64,000 nucleotides of DNA from Apoda limacodes (lineage: Eukaryota; Arthropoda; Insecta; Lepidoptera; Limacodidae): the NCBI GenBank assembly GCA_946406115.1, contig OX291540.1, positions 3,530,563 to 3,594,562 on the forward strand. The letters run 5' to 3'. Shown here in pieces: positions 28,101-34,100 of the stretch. The first letter of the stretch is position 1. Each line of letters opens with the position of its first letter. A model generated the notes under the pieces. It was given only the letters and a program-made list of their open reading frames with translations, had not been told where the DNA came from and searched no databases. The translations under genes were made by a program, and so were the position numbers.

Positions 28101-31100
28101 TTGAATAAGAATGCCCGTTTTTTGCGAAAGGTTAACTATATCTACGACCTTTTGGAGCAGACCAGTAAACAATGTTGACTCAACCAATCCATAAATATTT
28201 AATACTTAATATTTTAACAGCTACAGTTTGTACGTTGGTGAATAAAAAAATCCCCAGGTTTGTAAGAATTCAAACATGAAGTAAATGTTAAGTTGTTAAG
28301 AAACATTAAGTTATGTGAATTATTCACTTAATAGTCGGATACCTAATATTAAATACCTAAAATTAAATATTAAAGAAGTTCTAATCAATATATTTGTCGA
28401 ACTTTAATTAACCAGCCTGCGACAGTTCAAAAAAAGCTTTGAAACCCTAAAACAATCGCGAAAATATTCTTTAAGCGTAGTTGAAAGAACGCAAAGCTTT
28501 CTACTAAAAAATATCGTATTCATAGATGTCGTGTCGGATGTTGTAAGAGGATCATTTGCGGGTAAAACACAAAGCAGTTGGCGGTTAACAAAATGGTTAT
28601 GCGGTTATATTGTTTAATGATGAGGATAATATGTCGACCACGAGATATACGAGCATGTCCTCTTATGGTGATTACCGTTTGCGCGAGGTGTATTGTTGCG
28701 GAACAGGATTACCTTACAGAAATTATCTGCCGTATTTTTTTTTAAGATTTATTAAAATAAGAAGAAATAAAGCTTTACAAATGAGATATCACTATTTAGT
28801 GATTTTTTCTTAGAGATTTTATGTTTATAGTTTCTGCGAAGATATTCTACAAGACTTTAAAAAATATCGTGATAAAAAGATACCGAAACCATACTGTAAC
28901 CCTTTCGGTATATTTTGAGCTCAAGTAATCAATTGTTTACTTCCCAGACGCAATGGAATCAGAAAAGCAGGCATCCGCCTCCAAAACGGAAGAATCTAGT
29001 CCCTTAGCGTGGAACACGACACCTGTGCTCACATTACACCCTCATTATGACACATTAATCCACTAGTCATGCGCCTGGGTCACGTGTCTTCAGGAGTGGG
29101 TGGAAAGGAAACCGTCGATTGGGTAAATTTCTCAATTGCCTGGACTCGTCGTACGTAAATTGCTTTGTTAGAAATCTGATAGGAGACTGATCCTTGCGCC
29201 TGTTAAGTTCTTTTAAGATCACCTGATGTAATATAAACACACACTATAAAAGAAAGAGAGAGAGTTTGTGACGAAAGCACTAAGACGTAAAATTTTCTGT
29301 AAGATAAGTATTGTGTTCTTTGATCAGTGGAAACTGGAGGCATGTCTTTCGGGATATGACAGAGGTTATAAATATGCCTCGTGCTCTTTTATAAAGTGTA
29401 TATCTTTCAAAAGCGATATAAAATAGCTTATGTTTCAACAAATTATCTCCATTACAAATTTCAGCCAAATTGATTTAATTGGTGTGCTAAGCTCTGATAG
29501 AGTACCAAACATAGTACTCGCACACTTTCACAATAATCATACAAACTAAACGCTAAATTTCAGCAGTCAATTAATGATAAGTATCGTGTGTGTGTCATTC
29601 GTGCTAATATGTGACGCAGACGCACAGACAGACAGACAAACATCCGTCTCTGCCAACCTTTAGATACAATCTCAAACCCACTTGACATTATACGTTGTCA
29701 AGGTATTCTGGCCTACATGACTAGAAATGTACAATAATCTGAACTGAACTCATTTCACGTCAGCTCGGCTCAAGATCCTATAACGTTTGGCAAATTCGGG
29801 TTCCGTTTTTTTTTATACCAATAAGGTGACATAAAACTATACCTGCCTGGTGATAAGCAATTACTGGCCTTTGAACACCAGGGGTATGACAAACGAGTTA
29901 AACACTATTTCTCATCATCCCAACATAAATTCAAAAAATCATAAAAAGAAATTTTCTACCGCGAACGCTTATATTGTAGATTGAGCTCCCTGTCAAGGTT
30001 TTACCTAGGGATAACAGTATGGAGAAGGGAGTTAAATTTCTAAGTGTAACGGATTTTTTCTCTTCTCGAACTCAACTATTACTCGAAAACGTTGCTATAC
30101 GAGTATACTTGATTTACGTAATACTTAGTAGTTTCCTATATATATATATATACGAGCACAGCATTTAATTACTATAGGTACATTATGTTAGTATCTGCAC
30201 CGCCCTGAGGCGCATAAATCGGACACACGTGCGGAAACCGGCAGAATCAACCAACCATGCCCTAACCTAAACCAGAATATTTTGTTGCATATCCTTACAT
30301 TATTATGTAGTGGAGAAATATTATTTTAAATCATTACGATAGACAGTTTGTCCTTCAATGAGTTCCGAGGAACGTGTTGCTCTACTTTTCTTATTTAGAA
30401 CTGCACACTACTTCTTAACTGCAACTACTTTTGTGATGATGAATTCAAGTAATTCTATATCTGAACTACCTCAGCAAACCTGCAACTATTAAGGCGTGTC
30501 CCGTAAATTCGTCGCGGATTATACATCCGACATAAAGACGTAAGTTAAACAGGATCTTTAAAAATAATACTAACTTGTTAAATATTACCAAAACTTGTTG
30601 GCTGCTGGATAAGAGTTGTTTCCATCTGTTCTTCGGAGTCCGAAACACAGCTCTAATGATTAGGATTAAGGTAATGCGACCAGAAAACGCAAAATGACCC
30701 CAAAGAGTGCTATCGTCTCGTAGTGATCCTTTTCTGAACCTAAGGTTCTAGGATGGTAGTGGGCATATTATTTGTATTGTGTTTGGACAAATGTGTTTGC
30801 GTTTGTGAAAGTTTTATACCTTATTGTGTGCTCATAGGGTCATCGACTACGGTTCTCGTTATATTTTTTTCTGAAGTTTTATAGCAACCTTTTTAAACGA
30901 AGGTCACACAGTCAAGTGCGAATCGTATAAATTGGCAGCTCAAACTGACCATCACATGATCAACTAAACGACCTAACGAGTTGCTGATTAGCTCGCAAAC
31001 ATTATTCCGCTGTGATTAGCACTTACCAATGAATACACATCTGACAGATTCCGCTCCCGATATAATAGGAATGCAAAACTACACACTTTATTGCGTGGAA

Positions 31101-34100
31101 TTCTAAAGCATCGACTCTAAAAAAAGTGTTCTTACCCCTTTCACTAAAATACCACCCTTCTTCTGGTGTTAGTAACGGGATCTTAAGAATACAACCCAAT
31201 ATCTTTTCTTTTGGTTTAAAAATATCTATTTATAATAATAACTTCATGGTTTTAATCTTCTTCATTTCTATCATATTAATGAAATAGTCTATAATTACAA
31301 AGTTTATTATAACCTTATATATTTAAACGAGCAACTTTTTTACATATATATTTTATACCTTCTGCTACATTATATTTACACAAAGCATCACAGGGATGTT
31401 AAATAAAGTCAATGAGAAAAAGCTATAAAAAGTGTCTGTAATAAATATTTGTGTTATGGCTTAGTGTTTAGATTTTTTAAGGGCCTTAAGCTGCTAACTA
31501 ACTTACGCCCCGCCATTAGATATTTTAATTTTACTAACATATTAATACGCCTGCTAAACCTGGCAGATATGTTGTAGAAACAACACACAACGTTGTAAAC
31601 ATAGCGTATGACTAATTTTATACTTAAATTTAAATCGTTGAAATGCGCTACGAAAATGAAATTAAAGATTCGCTACGAAAATGGCGGCGCTAGTCAGTAG
31701 TGCGTACATACTTATGCCCCTCAATCAGCTCAGTCCGAGCCGAGTCGTACATTGGTCTATTTGTTTATAAGTTACCGTGTAGTTTTAAATATACTTGTTT
31801 AGTTAGAGTACAAAGGTTTATATTTGTCTTCGATAAATACACAAACAAATAACAAAGTCACCTAATTAATATTAAATTAACGATCTCCATTATCCAAGAG
31901 TGAACACTTATGTGACTACCTAATACCTTATTTATTACTACACATACACGTTTGCTTCGAGATGTTACACTTTTTATCATTTTTTAATTATCTTTTAACG
32001 ATTAAACATTTTATAGTTTCTGTGTGTGAAAACAAGGAGTGGAACCGATATCGATTTATAAATTATACTATATTAAATTTCAGAATTATGTGTCCAATGT
32101 AATGAAATGTAACAACAAAACAAACACGATTCGTAGCATTAAATCATTCTATGGAAAGTATCAGTTTAAGTTTTTCTTAAAAAAAATTATACTTACATTA
32201 CATAATGAATCAATAGATGCTTAATTTATTTTTCTCAAAAATGCTACGATATGCGAACATATCTTGCTCAAGCTCCTTTGGAATAAATCGTACTTGCAGT
32301 ACAGTATCAGATAGCGACCCGAAATGTTTTATATTTGACCGCTAGAGAGGTTAAATATGAAATTCGAATATGGAATAAACTTTTTTAAACCCGAACATTG
32401 ATAACTAAAGCAATCAAGCTCATCAATTTTTATTTATATTTCGGACTGGCACAACAAATTGGTCCAGCGGTTTGTTTTTTATCGCTAAAAAACTGTTTTT
32501 TTTCAATAATAATCATGAATAAATTTTCAAATATAAAAAAATATTCTCAGGAGAAGTTACTCGTGCGGTATAGACTACAGGCCCACGTCCAAAATGGATG
32601 GGATGCATGGATTAATTTTATGTTGTTTCAAGACACCCCCCTCGATTGTTTCCCCTTGTCGCATGATTTTTGTACGGCGTTGCGGAATAATGGATTAGAA
32701 GCTGTATTAAAACAGTATGAAACTGATTCCGTACAGAATAAATGACCAAATTTACCCTGGAAATTCAAAAAAAATTACCGACTTTGTGGCGCACCATTTT
32801 TTTACGGCACTGCGCATTCTTATTTTTTATTCATGGATCTATCGATGATAAAAATGCCGTACAACTCACTCACTCTGCCTGCACTTCTCACCAGCACTTA
32901 GTTGGACAGCTTACAAGTGACGGCATAGTGCTGAATCTTATGATTTTATGCTCTTATATCGTCCTATATACGTCACCTGGTGGTTCATATGACCCCTCCA
33001 TTTTGGACATGGGCCTGTAGTCTAGTAATTGCTACCGAAACAATTTTTATTTCCTTATATTGCGAAAAAAAATATATAAACACATCCTGTATATTGTTTT
33101 TTTTTATTATTTTCTGTATACGTAAGTTAGATAGGTATGATAACAATCATTCGGTGTTAGTATTAGGCGATGATTATCAATTTATTTAGAAACTATTTGC
33201 ATTTGGGCAAATTCTACATCGTTAAAGGATACGTCAAATTCGCAACAGGTAAAATTTTAATTTTTTATAACAATTTTGTGTCAAATTCGCAATGTCAAAC
33301 TTATAAATTCCTAACGAAATCCAAAATTGGTTATGTGAATAATTTTGCATATTTTTCAGTAAGAATCAGCAACGCCTTATATCCCAAAATAGTTTATTTG
33401 ACTGTACGCATAGAGTGAATTCCAACATTAGTTTATAAGGACTCTGTGGAAATAATAAGTTTAATTAGAAGTGGAACTTTCTGGACCTTTCACTTCGGGC
33501 TTGATTTTTCACGTCTTCGGCGTCGAAGTTGAAAATAAAAATTAAAAACATAATCAGAATGCGAAAGTATGTTTGTCAACTCCGCAACGGTAACGCAGAT
33601 ATGCATGAAAATTGGCACAAAGACAAATTGTCCGATTTAACACATAGGTACTATTTACCCCCATAGTTCCCAAGGGAATGAAGAATTAGTATAAAATTAA
33701 TAGTAATAATTAAACAAAAATGTTTCAAATATACTTATAATTGTTAGTAGTATAAATAGTAAGTATTTAATAAATTTGACAATTCAAAAGAGTTTATAAA
33801 AACTTAATTTAAATGAAAAAATAGATTTTGACTTTGTTTAAATATCTTTATATAAATATTTGAAATACATTTTATACACTTATCTATTATTATTATAAAG
33901 CTTAACGTTTCTCGGTCTGAGTTTTAGGATTTCATATTAATAAAAACTTTTATAAGATTGTCATAACAACGATGAATCATAGGGATCAAAAGGTGGTTGA
34001 AAGGATATATATAAAAAGTCCTCAAAGAACGTCCCTGTCGTAAAATAATAACAGAATTTGTATTAATTCTTTAACCTCGCAATGCTAAATTCAATACAAG

